Of a stretch of DNA of 64,000 bases, positions 53,149 to 62,349 are shown piece by piece. Source of the DNA: Halarchaeum rubridurum (GTDB lineage Archaea; Halobacteriota; Halobacteria; Halobacteriales; Halobacteriaceae); assembly GCF_014647115.1 (NCBI RefSeq), contig NZ_BMOO01000006.1, positions 1-64,000 of the forward strand. Reading direction: 5' to 3'. The notes under the pieces are model-generated. The model was given only the letters and a program-made list of their open reading frames with translations, was not told the origin of the DNA and did no database searches. Made by a program: the position numbers and the translations under genes. Within the stretch, counting starts at the first letter, position 1; every line of letters starts with the position of its first letter.

Positions 53149-53274
53149 GATACGAACTATCCAGCATTGATAATAATGGTTTGGCTTCGATAGTTCGGAT
53201 TCTGTATCTGAAGATAACCAACCGACTATCACACACGAAGAGATTAACATCACTAATCACGTTTGCTTTCAGCA

Positions 53275-56217
53275 GTGTCTGATTGCGACTGTGGCTTCGA
53301 AATCGGTGACCGGGTCAGCTTCGCAGGTGGCGAAGGGGAGATCGTCAAAATCAACCATCGCGACTCCGGAGAGTGCCTACTCCACATTCTCACCGACGAC
53401 GATACATCGAAAAAGCTCCCTGCTGCAGTCGCCGACCTGATCGACAGCAGCGACGCCCTGCTCGAGAAGGGGGAGTTCGACGATCCCGAGCGGTTCAACC
53501 TCCGTGCCCGCGCGGCCGAGCTCGACCTCGCTCACCGGCAGGACCGATTCGTCGCCCTTGAGAACAACCGGATCGACATCGCGCCCCACCAGGTAAAGGC
53601 CGCCCACGAAATTCTCACCTCCTACGACCACCGCTACCTCATCGGTGACGAGGTGGGCCTCGGAAAGACCATCGAGGCCGCTATCGTTATTGAGGAGCTC
53701 GCGGCGCGTGGGCAGGCCGACCGTGTGCTCATCGTCGCCCCAGCGCCGCTTACGACACAGTGGCAAGAGGAGCTCCGCGAGAAGTTCGACACGAACTACG
53801 TCATCTACGACCGCGACTACGTCCAGGCGAAGAAGGACGCCCACCCCTCTGAGAACGTCTGGTCACACGAGGACCGCATCATCACCTCCATCGACTTCGC
53901 CAAGCAGGAGGATATGCGCTCGGCGCTGAAGAACATCCAAGAGGACTGGGATATCGCACTCTTCGATGAGTCCCACCACCTCACCGCACGCCGCGAGGGA
54001 AAACGCGGCGTCGACAAGACCGACCGCTATCGCGTCGGGGAAGTCGTCTCTGAAACCTCGGACGGCCTGCTGTTCCTGACTGGAACTCCACACAACGGCA
54101 AACGCGACCAGTTCTACTTCATGATCTCGCTGCTTGACCAGTACCGCTTCCGCGACGAGCATGACGTGAACAAGGAGGGGCTCACGGATCTCATGATTCG
54201 CCGTCTCAAAGACGAGATGTATGAGGCAGACGGATCCCCGATGTTCCCCGAGAAGAACATTCAGACGCTTCCCGTCGAATTCACCGAGCAGGAACGCGAA
54301 CTCTACGAGGATATCACAGAATACATCACTGAGCACTATAATCTCGCCAGCCGAGAGGAAAACGACGCTGCGGGCTTCGCGATGGTGCTGTATCAGAAGC
54401 GGCTTGTCTCTTCGATCTACGCGATTCAGCAGTCACTCCGAAACCGGATGGAGTCAATCAAGGCAGGCGGTGCTGACCTAGGTGACCTCTCACCGGTCAC
54501 GAAGAGTCTTCTCGACGAGTACCGCGATGACCCAGAGATGTTGACCGAGGCACAGCGCGAGAAGGTTGAGGAGGAACTCGGCGCCGCTGCTGCCTCTACA
54601 GACCCTGCTAAGATCGACGAAGAGCTCTCGATGGTCAAAGACCTCTACAACCAGGCGAAAGCAATCCAAGTCGACTCGAAAGCAGAACGTCTGCGGGAAT
54701 ACGTCGACGGCATTCTCGCCGAGGACCCGGAGGAGAAAATCCTCATCTTCACCGAGTACACGGACACTCTCGAATATCTCAAGGGCCGGGTCTTCGACGA
54801 CAGAGATATCGCTGAGATCTACGGTGACCTCTCGCAGTCCCAACGCCAACAACAGTTCGAGAAATTCGAGGGACCAGCGAACGTGATGCTTGCGACTGAC
54901 GCCGCCAGAGAGGGGCTAAACCTGCAATTTGCCCACATCATGGTGAACTACGACCTGCCGTGGAACCCGACGCGGATCGACCAACGTATCGGGCGCCTCC
55001 ACCGCTATGGCCAGGATGAGACCGTCGAGATCCGGAATCTGTTCTTCAAAGACACCAGAGAGAGCACGATTCTTGAGCGGCTACTGGAGAAGATTGACGA
55101 GATCGAGGAAACACTCGGCATGAGCTCTGACGTGCTAGGGCTGGTCCTCGACGATGTCGACCTTGAGGAGCAGATCATGTCCGCGCTTGCGAGCGGTGAG
55201 AGTCCCGACGACGTCGCCGATGACCTCGAACAGATAGTTGAGGACCAAGAGAAGGCTGTCCGCCGCGTTGACGACGAGCTTCTTATCCGCGATAAGTTCG
55301 ACCTGAGCAAGGAAGATAAGGAGATCCTGGATATTGTCGAAGAGAGTGCTGAAGACACAGTTGGGGAAGCGGACGTGGCGTATCTCGTCGAGACCGTCTG
55401 CCGCGAGTTTGGTGGGGGGCTCGTCAACCGACGCCTAGGCCCTGCTGAAAATGGCGACGAGGTCTTCGATCTCGTCATGCCCGAGGAGCTGACTGGTGAC
55501 GATGTCCAGAGCCGGTACGACGGTGCCACATTTGATCGAGAGAACGCTCTCGCAGACGAGGATCTCGAATTCATCACGCTGGATCACTCCGCTGTTCGGG
55601 CGATGATGGCGTACTGTCTAGACACGGACGCTGTTGGTGGCCAAACAGCAGTACTTACTACAGGGGAAGGCATGGACACGCCTGGACTGCTCTGCCATTA
55701 CCGGATTGGCTATCTCTCTGGGACCGGCGACACTGTCACCGAGCGACTCGTCCAAGTGTACGTTACGCCGAACGGGCACACACGAACTGAGGATATTGAC
55801 ATTACTGGTGGCCTCCCCCCGGCATCTGTGGAGGAGTATCCTGTGGTTGACGCTGTCAGTGCTGAGGCCGAACGACTTGTCGAGACTGCAGAAGAGGTGG
55901 CGTGGGATCTCATCGATGACTTGGCTGAAGAAGCTCGCGCCGAGCGGGAACGGGAGGTCGGGATTCGGAGAGAGCACGCAAAGAACTACTTTGAGCACCG
56001 AATCGAGGATCTTGAAGAGCAAATCAGGACATTTGAGGAGCGTGACAGGGCGGGTGAGGACATGAGTGCGGTCCTCGCGAAGCACCGGAGTGAGCTTGCC
56101 ACTCTCCGAGAGAAGAAAAACGCTGAATTAGCACGGCTTGACGGTGAGAAACAGGTTGTGCCGGATGAGCCGGAACTTGTGAATATGGCGGTCGTTATCG
56201 ACGCCTTTGAGGACTGA
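53275..56217 (+). CDS. drmD: SNF2-family helicase DrmD
   Basis: 980 residues from the GTG at 53275 (read MSDCDCGFEIGDRVSF); a TTG four codons earlier is an alternative. SNF2 motifs: Walker A DEVGLGKTIEAAIV (about 125), DESHHL (about 232), FLTGTPHNGKRDQF, LIFTEYTDTLEYLKG (about 492) and QRIGRLHRYGQ (about 570). The C-terminus is coiled-coil-like (EHRIEDLEEQIRTFEERDRA). DrmD with DrmMI defines class 1 DISARM, which this locus follows except for additions. The order is rearranged: it sits after the Nmad3-like gene. Confidence 0.87.
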   Translation: MSDCDCGFEIGDRVSFAGGEGEIVKINHRDSGECLLHILTDDDTSKKLPAAVADLIDSSDALLEKGEFDDPERFNLRARAAELDLAHRQDRFVALENNRIDIAPHQVKAAHEILTSYDHRYLIGDEVGLGKTIEAAIVIEELAARGQADRVLIVAPAPLTTQWQEELREKFDTNYVIYDRDYVQAKKDAHPSENVWSHEDRIITSIDFAKQEDMRSALKNIQEDWDIALFDESHHLTARREGKRGVDKTDRYRVGEVVSETSDGLLFLTGTPHNGKRDQFYFMISLLDQYRFRDEHDVNKEGLTDLMIRRLKDEMYEADGSPMFPEKNIQTLPVEFTEQERELYEDITEYITEHYNLASREENDAAGFAMVLYQKRLVSSIYAIQQSLRNRMESIKAGGADLGDLSPVTKSLLDEYRDDPEMLTEAQREKVEEELGAAAASTDPAKIDEELSMVKDLYNQAKAIQVDSKAERLREYVDGILAEDPEEKILIFTEYTDTLEYLKGRVFDDRDIAEIYGDLSQSQRQQQFEKFEGPANVMLATDAAREGLNLQFAHIMVNYDLPWNPTRIDQRIGRLHRYGQDETVEIRNLFFKDTRESTILERLLEKIDEIEETLGMSSDVLGLVLDDVDLEEQIMSALASGESPDDVADDLEQIVEDQEKAVRRVDDELLIRDKFDLSKEDKEILDIVEESAEDTVGEADVAYLVETVCREFGGGLVNRRLGPAENGDEVFDLVMPEELTGDDVQSRYDGATFDRENALADEDLEFITLDHSAVRAMMAYCLDTDAVGGQTAVLTTGEGMDTPGLLCHYRIGYLSGTGDTVTERLVQVYVTPNGHTRTEDIDITGGLPPASVEEYPVVDAVSAEAERLVETAEEVAWDLIDDLAEEARAEREREVGIRREHAKNYFEHRIEDLEEQIRTFEERDRAGEDMSAVLAKHRSELATLREKKNAELARLDGEKQVVPDEPELVNMAVVIDAFED

Positions 56218-56264
56218 CTGCGTTTCCGAATCGCTTTCCACGTTCCGGGTGCAGTACTATTGCA

Positions 56265-57629
56265 ATGGGTACTCAGCCATCTGCATTCGATCTCTTCTGT
56301 GGTGCTGGCGGGCTCACTGAGGGGCTCAAGCGAGCTGGCTATCACGTATGCTGGGCAATTGACCATGATGCCGCAGCTGTCGAAACCTACCAGGAGAACC
56401 ACGGTGGCCACGCTATCGAGGCGGATATTCGAAAGACGGATCCTGCTGTCGATGGCCCAGATATTGAACCGGGTGAGCTTGACCTCCTTGCAGGTGGCCC
56501 CCCGTGCCCTTCTTTTTCCACGATTGGCCGGTCGAAGCTGGGCTCCCTTGAGGACCGCTCTGTAGACGATGACGATCGAAATGTGCTATATCTCGATTTC
56601 CTACGGTATGTGGATCACTTTCGGCCACGAGCGTTCGTGATGGAGAACGTCCCCGGGATGCTCTCAGATACTGCCACTGTCGAGTCTGGTACTATCCAAG
56701 AATCACTCCCGGTTGGGACAGAGCAAGAGACGGAACGACACCCGGTCGGCGAAGAAATCCCCATCCCCGAGATCATCCTCGATGAGATGGCCAGTCTCGG
56801 CTATACTGCGGACTACTTTCTTCTTGATGCAGCGCAGTTCGGGGTTCCACAGCACCGAGAGCGGCTTTTCTTCGTCGGGCGTCGAACTGGGGAGACACTT
56901 CCGGATTTCGAACGATGGCGAACACACCGCGAACCTCACCGTCGTGAAAGAGAGCAGCCGATGACGATCCGTCCTGAACTCAAGGATGGAGATACTGCTC
57001 AGGAGACGCTTGGCGAGGATCATCCGGGGTCACTGCCGTCATTCAAACCCGATCGGAAGCAACGGCAGCCATATCTGACGGTGGCAGATGCGATTATGGA
57101 TCTCCCTCCAATTTCGCCGGAGGGAGAGATGCCGCCGAGCCAAGCGACTGAGTATACACTCCCACCAATCTCGCCGTATCAAGAATGGGTACGCAATATT
57201 CCCGACGGAGACTGCTGGGAAGACCAGCCGCTTCGAAACCACGAAGCACGATGGCACAACCATCTCGATCTCTCGATTTACAAGCTCCTCGGGCACGGTG
57301 TCGGGTGGAATATCGGCCAAGTGAGCACCGAGATTCAGCCGTATCGGGACGACATCTTCCCAGATAAGTACAAGAAGCAGAATCCGGCGCAGCCCGCATC
57401 AACGATCCTCGCCCACATTCAGAAGGACGGCCACATGTATATCCATCCAACTGAGGCGCGTTCGCTCTCGCCCCGGGAGGCTGCTCGCCTCCAGTCATTC
57501 AGGGATACATACTGGTTCCCTGAAAGTCGGACGAACGCCTATCGCCTGATTGGGAATGCCGTTCCGCCGCGGTTAGGAGAGGCCGTTGGGACCGCGATCA
57601 AAGAAGTAGTTCTTGGTAGCGACGATTAG
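56265..57629 (+). CDS. drmMII: cytosine-5 DNA methyltransferase (DrmMII type)
   Basis: 454 residues. C5 motifs: I FDLFCGAGGLTEGLKRAGY (about 8-26), IV GGPPCPSFSTIGRS with the catalytic Cys (about 78), VI MENVPGML (about 126), VIII PQHRERLFFVG (about 194) and X GNAVPPRLGEA near the end. It starts 47 bp after drmD on the same strand, so it belongs to the operon. In the literature DrmMII marks class 2 DISARM while DrmMI and DrmD mark class 1; both being present here makes a hybrid. A mobile cassette begins 9 bp after the stop. Confidence 0.88.
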   Translation: MGTQPSAFDLFCGAGGLTEGLKRAGYHVCWAIDHDAAAVETYQENHGGHAIEADIRKTDPAVDGPDIEPGELDLLAGGPPCPSFSTIGRSKLGSLEDRSVDDDDRNVLYLDFLRYVDHFRPRAFVMENVPGMLSDTATVESGTIQESLPVGTEQETERHPVGEEIPIPEIILDEMASLGYTADYFLLDAAQFGVPQHRERLFFVGRRTGETLPDFERWRTHREPHRREREQPMTIRPELKDGDTAQETLGEDHPGSLPSFKPDRKQRQPYLTVADAIMDLPPISPEGEMPPSQATEYTLPPISPYQEWVRNIPDGDCWEDQPLRNHEARWHNHLDLSIYKLLGHGVGWNIGQVSTEIQPYRDDIFPDKYKKQNPAQPASTILAHIQKDGHMYIHPTEARSLSPREAARLQSFRDTYWFPESRTNAYRLIGNAVPPRLGEAVGTAIKEVVLGSDD

Positions 57630-57638
57630 TTAGATAAG

Positions 57639-58064
57639 GCTCTGTTGATACCCTCATCTATTGATAGCTTCGACGTGACCGATACACAGCGCTTATGCAG
57701 CAATTTCTTCGACCAATTATGCGAGATATACGTGGAGCTTGCTGCCAGAATCAGGATGATTTATTGAGTCGAGGAAATCGCTCGTATTACTCCTAATAGA
57801 GTCTTTTGTTTCCACCATTCCACCATGAATTCTATCTGTTTCTGAGGGGGTGTCTACCGTTCTAATCTCGTGCTGATGATCTTTGTTGGGGGTCTTGTAG
57901 ACCTTTGCAACGTCTTTTCCTTGGCTTGTCCGAACTTCCGCAAGCAGTTTCGCCACATCACTTACATTGACATCTGCCACTGAAAACCTAGCGGTGGTGA
58001 GTGCACTTTCTATATTCAGCACGCCCCCAGAGTTATATCAGCGATTGAGAGTTTCAACAGAGCG
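57639..58064. mobile_element. 426-bp IS6-type cassette with cargo ORF and perfect 8-bp TSD
   Basis: Left end ggctctgttgataccctca, right end (reverse complement) cgctctgttgaaactctca. The flanks are ttagataa at 57631-57638 and 58065-58072, an exact 8-bp duplication. It resembles the MITE at 778-902 in termini, but it contains a 101-codon minus-strand frame and no transposase. The left copy of the duplication starts 2 bp after the stop codon of the cytosine methylase. Confidence 0.85.
57717..58022 (-). CDS. cargo protein of the 426-bp cassette, unknown
   Basis: 101 residues from a GTG at 58022 (MLNIESALTTARFSVADV); a GTG at 57980 (VADVNVSDVAKLLAEV) is an alternative start that fits the TATA-like gatataac near 58035 better. 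The sequence is hydrophilic with the segment KDVAKVYKTPNKDHQHEIRT and looks protein-like, but matches nothing I recognise. It is fully enclosed by the terminal repeats. It may be an internal relic of a larger element or a genuine passenger gene. Confidence 0.45.
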   Translation of the reverse strand: MLNIESALTTARFSVADVNVSDVAKLLAEVRTSQGKDVAKVYKTPNKDHQHEIRTVDTPSETDRIHGGMVETKDSIRSNTSDFLDSINHPDSGSKLHVYLA

Positions 58065-58244
58065 TTAGATAACTTATCGGATTATATTGCCGTATTTTTC
58101 CGATTAAACTGGCCAACCAAGAGTCTCGAGAAGTATACAAGGCACGATATTTCAAATACGCCACCTTATATATTAAATCCAGAAGTGACGTGACTCATGG
58201 TCTTGTTTGCTCGGTTTTCGCGAATTTCAGTAGTGCCTGCTTCG

Positions 58245-59633
58245 CTATCGGCTCCGATTATGATGTGGGCAGAGAACCCGGGCATTTTCGAGAATAGTCT
58301 GTCCGCCTTGAGAATGCTCCTCGATGTGATCAGCGTCCCAATTGCTCCACGAGACTTTCGCCTCCTCCTCGGTTTTCCCCTCCTCTAAGCACATCTCACA
58401 GATACGGTCACTCTCGATGAAGAGCTTAATTCGCTGTGCTCGAGAGAATGCTCGTTGGCTGTCCGTCTCTTGAATATTCGGTTCCGCCTCCCAGAACGCG
58501 TTTTCGAGGATGTAATGCCGCTTATTGACCGCTCCCCGGTTCTGCTGCCGAGCCTCCTTGAACTGGAGCATCTCACTGTCGTCTGGGTCCTCGACTTCGA
58601 ACCGCTTGAACCAGCTTTCAGTGAACTCCCGAACTTCATCGTAGTTGTTTCGCCCGAAGTTATAGTCTCCAAACTCTAACTCACGGATAAGCGAGTATAG
58701 GCTGAGGATGAAATACTCCTTGTTCAAGAACTCTATTTCGTCGTTTGAGTTTTTGAGATCGGTGTCGCGGTACAGTTCTGTGAGCAGATCTAGCATCTGC
58801 TGGACACGCTGGATCTCGTCGCGTTGTTTGAACTCTTCTAAGTCCTCGTGAACGCTAAGCCCCTCACGTGTACAGTCGAATAATTTAGTGACTTCTTTGC
58901 CGGTGACCTTTGTTGGGCCTTCATCAATCTCAATTAGGATGAAACGAGCGAGGAGTGAAAGCTGCTGGAGCCGGTCGTTATTCCGTGCAAGGAGGGTAAA
59001 GAACTCATGGCGATTCGGGTTGTTGTCGCGGCTCTCGTAATTTTTTCGGTCGAAACTGATATCGTCTGCCATCCGGACGATGAAGTTCCGAACAGGGCTG
59101 TAGGTCTTACTGTGGTTCTTCTCAATGTTAGTCAGGTGCTCCCCCTGCTGGAGTCGCCAGAAGACCTTGGTTGCTAATTCTTGGTGCTGTTTATCATCGG
59201 GGTCATCGATCCCTCTCAGTTTGATGACTTTAAGTGAACATTGGGAGTCGATATACTCCCGGACGTCCTCACTGAGTTCCGAGTATTGCTTCCCTGCGAT
59301 CTCGTGATCCGGATTGAGTTCGCGGAGTTCTGGGCTATCTGGGAGTGCAAACTCATCCTCGAAGAACTCTTGAATCGCGGTGATTCGTTGTTGGCCGTCG
59401 ACGACTTCGAGACGGAGGTCGTTACCGTTGAGGACGACTTGTCGGAGGACAACAGGTGGGACGTAGAGTTGGCGAACAAAGCTGTCGATTAGCTCCTTTT
59501 TCTTCCCAGTATCCCAGACGGTTTTTCGCTGGTAGGGTGGTCGCTTAACGAAGTACTCACCATCGTTGTGGAACTTGCTGATGTCCCAGTCTTCGTCGTT
59601 CGCATTAAGTGGGTCATTGACGTAGATAGCCAT
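58245..59633 (-). CDS. DUF262-HNH nuclease (GmrSD-like)
   Basis: 462 residues. The N-terminal DUF262 (GmrS-type NTPase/ParB-like) has PPYQRKTVWDTGKKKELIDS and LEVVDGQQRITAIQEFF (about 75-91). A central helical part follows. The C-terminal HNH nuclease comprises CEMCLEEGKTEEEAKV and WDADHIEEHSQGGQTILENA then RVLCPHHN, with its Cys pairs (CEMC and LCPHHN). This is the layout of single-chain type IV restriction enzymes that cut modified DNA. Next to three methylases, its specificity must avoid self DNA. It is on the strand opposite to the DISARM operon. Confidence 0.85.
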   Translation of the reverse strand: MAIYVNDPLNANDEDWDISKFHNDGEYFVKRPPYQRKTVWDTGKKKELIDSFVRQLYVPPVVLRQVVLNGNDLRLEVVDGQQRITAIQEFFEDEFALPDSPELRELNPDHEIAGKQYSELSEDVREYIDSQCSLKVIKLRGIDDPDDKQHQELATKVFWRLQQGEHLTNIEKNHSKTYSPVRNFIVRMADDISFDRKNYESRDNNPNRHEFFTLLARNNDRLQQLSLLARFILIEIDEGPTKVTGKEVTKLFDCTREGLSVHEDLEEFKQRDEIQRVQQMLDLLTELYRDTDLKNSNDEIEFLNKEYFILSLYSLIRELEFGDYNFGRNNYDEVREFTESWFKRFEVEDPDDSEMLQFKEARQQNRGAVNKRHYILENAFWEAEPNIQETDSQRAFSRAQRIKLFIESDRICEMCLEEGKTEEEAKVSWSNWDADHIEEHSQGGQTILENARVLCPHHNRSR

Positions 59634-59944
59634 AGTATTCCAGTATAGACACTACCATCATAATAGTCCGGTTGTCACGACGTCGAATTGAGGTAGACTC
59701 ACAGTCCACCAGACGGCGAAGGTCTGCAGGAGGATTCTCGCTGAGACGGTTCTCGATGAACCAACTAAGCCTCGACTAGTGTGACTATGCTCTTTGCCTG
59801 CCAGGCTGTCGACGTTCCGTGGAGCATGTCGAGCCTGGTGAGTAGGGTGAACAACCTTTGCCTCACTACAACTGGTTCCATATCCAACTCGTAGTAGAGA
59901 AACACTAGCGAAGGTGGCTAGACTATATTGTCCTCCCTTTGTTT
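59634..59944. other. intergenic, no feature recognised
   Basis: About 310 bp between the DUF262-HNH gene start and the end of the next gene. No ORF, strong hairpin, repeat copy or tRNA-like fold was seen. Confidence 0.5.
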
Positions 59945-61024
59945 TTAGAACCCAGAAAATAAAGAGTCGGATTCAGGTTGTGTATTCTCCCAATCCATCG
60001 TAGACTTCAACACAAGTGGCTTCCCTGATGAGCCACCGCCCGTGACAGATTTCGGGATGATTTTCGCAACCCCGTCCAATATTTCTGATCCGGTGTCTGA
60101 AGCTTTATTGGTCTGATCCTCAGCGAATTCGTACCCCTCGTAATCAGAAATATCAAAGGTTGGACGGTCGCTGGTGAGTGACTCAGCATCAGATTGGACC
60201 GCAGTAAATTGTGGTTCTTCTCTGAAACCGTTCACTTGGGTGGTAATCCACTTTGCTTTCTCGGTGGTGATAATATCGTCAAACAGGGCCTCACGGAGCT
60301 CCCAGTGGACTTCACTCATGAAGAACGCGACGAAGCGGTCACCTCCGTAGCGCCCAAGACGAAATAGGGTCCCACTACGGGCGAAGAAGAGCTTATGCGT
60401 TCCTTTCCACGCGAGCTTGAATGGCGCACCAACCCACATCAGACCCGCTTCAAGACAGAGACAGCCGATGCTTAGCACAAACTCGATGTATTTCATTCGC
60501 TGCCCCTTCGATAGGCCATCGACGAACTCAGTGGAACTCCTAACCGCAGTCGCGAACGCCTCCGCCTTCTTGAGAACATTGTTCACGCTCCCAATGAGCG
60601 GCGCGTAGTGCACTACGATGTCGGCGCGCTTTCCGACTGAATTTAGCAAGCTTTCATCGATCACCCCAGCCAGATCTCGCTCATGCAGTACTTCGACAAG
60701 CCGACTGAACGACCGGAGATCTGAACGCGCAGCTGAAGCCCCCTCTACGACTGCTGCGATATCCGCTGCCGAATACTGGTTAAGTGCGTCGGACGCGGAT
60801 TGCTCCAATTCATGAATCTCCTTCGCGGCGTTCCATGCTTCTTTTTGCCGTCCTTTTGGCTTTTCCAGATAACCAACCGACGCAGGGACCTTACCTACAT
60901 CAAACTGGTAGCTATCGCTGGCTCTCTGCTCTGCCGTCACTGCTGAAGAAGCAAGTAGCGGTGTCATTACTGCTCCACCGGCTCCCTTTATCAATGTCCG
61001 CCGCCGAATGGATTCAGATTGCAA
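59945..61024 (-). CDS. possibly Tat-exported protein, unknown
   Basis: 359 residues. The N-terminus RRRTLIKGAGGAVMTPLLAS resembles a twin-arginine signal (three Arg followed by a hydrophobic stretch and AVTA). The mature part has helical segments (NQYSAADIAAVVEGASAARS) and a hydrophobic patch around IEFVLSIGCLCLEAGLMWVG. The C-terminus is polar. The DNA is AT-richer than the nearby genes. Family unknown; a defence-associated exported protein is possible but unsupported. Confidence 0.6.
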   Translation of the reverse strand: MQSESIRRRTLIKGAGGAVMTPLLASSAVTAEQRASDSYQFDVGKVPASVGYLEKPKGRQKEAWNAAKEIHELEQSASDALNQYSAADIAAVVEGASAARSDLRSFSRLVEVLHERDLAGVIDESLLNSVGKRADIVVHYAPLIGSVNNVLKKAEAFATAVRSSTEFVDGLSKGQRMKYIEFVLSIGCLCLEAGLMWVGAPFKLAWKGTHKLFFARSGTLFRLGRYGGDRFVAFFMSEVHWELREALFDDIITTEKAKWITTQVNGFREEPQFTAVQSDAESLTSDRPTFDISDYEGYEFAEDQTNKASDTGSEILDGVAKIIPKSVTGGGSSGKPLVLKSTMDWENTQPESDSLFSGF

Positions 61025-61111
61025 TAGAGATATGGATGATGTGTCGGAGTATATTCTTTATCCCTGATCGTCGAAGACTCTACCAAAGTAACGCTGCTTC
61101 CAGAGGGGTAG

Positions 61112-61318
61112 GTCTGCGCTATCTATGGAGTCACCGAGCGGTTCACGCTGAAGACGAAGTACTTCTACGACGAGGAGAATCTCGAAGCGTTCCGCGAGGA
61201 GTACGCCGCGATGCCGCTTCACGAGAAGGCGATGGAGAACAAGTGGCTGGCCGGGGGAAGCGTTGTCGCGACGCTGCTGCTCGTCGTCGGACTACTCGTG
61301 ATCGGCGGCATCATCTAA
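61112..61318 (+). pseudogene. C-terminal fragment of a membrane protein
   Basis: An open frame with no start codon at its beginning (a stop is at 61109) reads ERFTLKTKYFYDEENLEAF, then HEKAMENKWLAGG and the hydrophobic helix VVATLLLVVGLLVIGGII before the stop. It looks like the tail of a larger membrane protein whose upstream part has been lost. No parent protein can be named. Confidence 0.5.
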
Positions 61319-61354
61319 CCCGTCGCAATTTTCCGCCAGACTGCGGGGTTGGTG

Positions 61355-62305
61355 TTACGAGACACCGTACTGCTCTTTGAGCGCCATATATTCGTCCTTC
61401 TTTGGGAGGATGACTGGCAGATCATCTGTTCTGTCGAAGTCGCCCTGAAGTGGCCGATACAACGCTTTCACAGTGGGTTCCAAGTCGTACCACTGTGCGG
61501 TCTCGACGAGTGTCTCCTGATCGATATCCCCCGCCTCGATCAGCAGCATCGAATAGCTGACCCGCCGAGATCCGCTATCCAGAAGGAGTGTATGGCACAC
61601 GACTTCAGCAGCCGTTAGCTCCTCACCTGGAGCATACCAGAACGGAGGCTCGCCGGCGAGGAAAAACTGTAGACCATACGCTGCAAACCGACCCAGTCCA
61701 GTCATCTCCCAGTCCGGAGCTGCTTTGAGTGCGTCCGTATCCTCAGTGGTCTGTACGCGGACGAGGGATCGGTTCGGATCGCACCACGCGATCGTGGCGC
61801 TGGGGGCGATTTCCCGGGCTCGTGCTCGATGTTCGTGTTCTACGGCGGCCTGAGCGAACGCCAACAGGGGCGAGACTTCGTCACGGAGGGCGTACTTCGA
61901 ATCGGATTGGGAGAGTAGTGCTCGGTGCTTGAGCGGCGATAACGCGCTATGGACACCTTGTCGAGTGATTCCGAGCCGGTCTGCGATATCAGCAATGTGT
62001 CGTGGTCTATCGAGATACCAACACACGCGGAGTGTGGCTGGGGAGAGCAGTTCCGTCCAGTCCACGTGGCTGAACTCCGACTGCAGCGTTCGATACGCTT
62101 CGGTAACTCGATGTTCCGCGATGCGGACACGACGCTGATTGCTGGACCCACGGGTTTCTGTGAGCAATCCCCCTGCGAGCAATTCGTCGAGTACGTCGTA
62201 CAGATGGTCACGTGAATATCCGGTTTCGGCCGCGAGTTCCGCCGGTGTTGCTTCACGGCCGGTACTCAGCGCGTCAAGCACCGCGAGTCCGGCCTTCGAA
62301 ATCAT
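61355..62305 (-). CDS. winged-helix transcriptional regulator
   Basis: 316 residues from the ATG at 62305 (MISKAGLAVLDALSTGREAT); the longer frame upstream is non-coding. Two HTH units are visible: TPAELAAETGYSRDHLYDVL near the start and PRHIADIADRLGITRQGVHS near residue 110. A C-terminal ligand-like region (WCDPNRSLVRVQ, PPFWYAPGEELTA) follows. A TATA-like tatttatatac lies about 30 bp upstream. This is an ArsR/TrmB-type architecture common in haloarchaea. The target is not known; it is convergent on the remnant at 61112. Confidence 0.7.
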   Translation of the reverse strand: MISKAGLAVLDALSTGREATPAELAAETGYSRDHLYDVLDELLAGGLLTETRGSSNQRRVRIAEHRVTEAYRTLQSEFSHVDWTELLSPATLRVCWYLDRPRHIADIADRLGITRQGVHSALSPLKHRALLSQSDSKYALRDEVSPLLAFAQAAVEHEHRARAREIAPSATIAWCDPNRSLVRVQTTEDTDALKAAPDWEMTGLGRFAAYGLQFFLAGEPPFWYAPGEELTAAEVVCHTLLLDSGSRRVSYSMLLIEAGDIDQETLVETAQWYDLEPTVKALYRPLQGDFDRTDDLPVILPKKDEYMALKEQYGVS

Positions 62306-62349
62306 CTGGGTCTTTCTAAACCCTAAGTATATAAATACGATTTGGGATT

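Noticed and set aside
59634-59944. tRNA-like stretch near 59800
   Set aside because: No cloverleaf or anticodon arm could be drawn.
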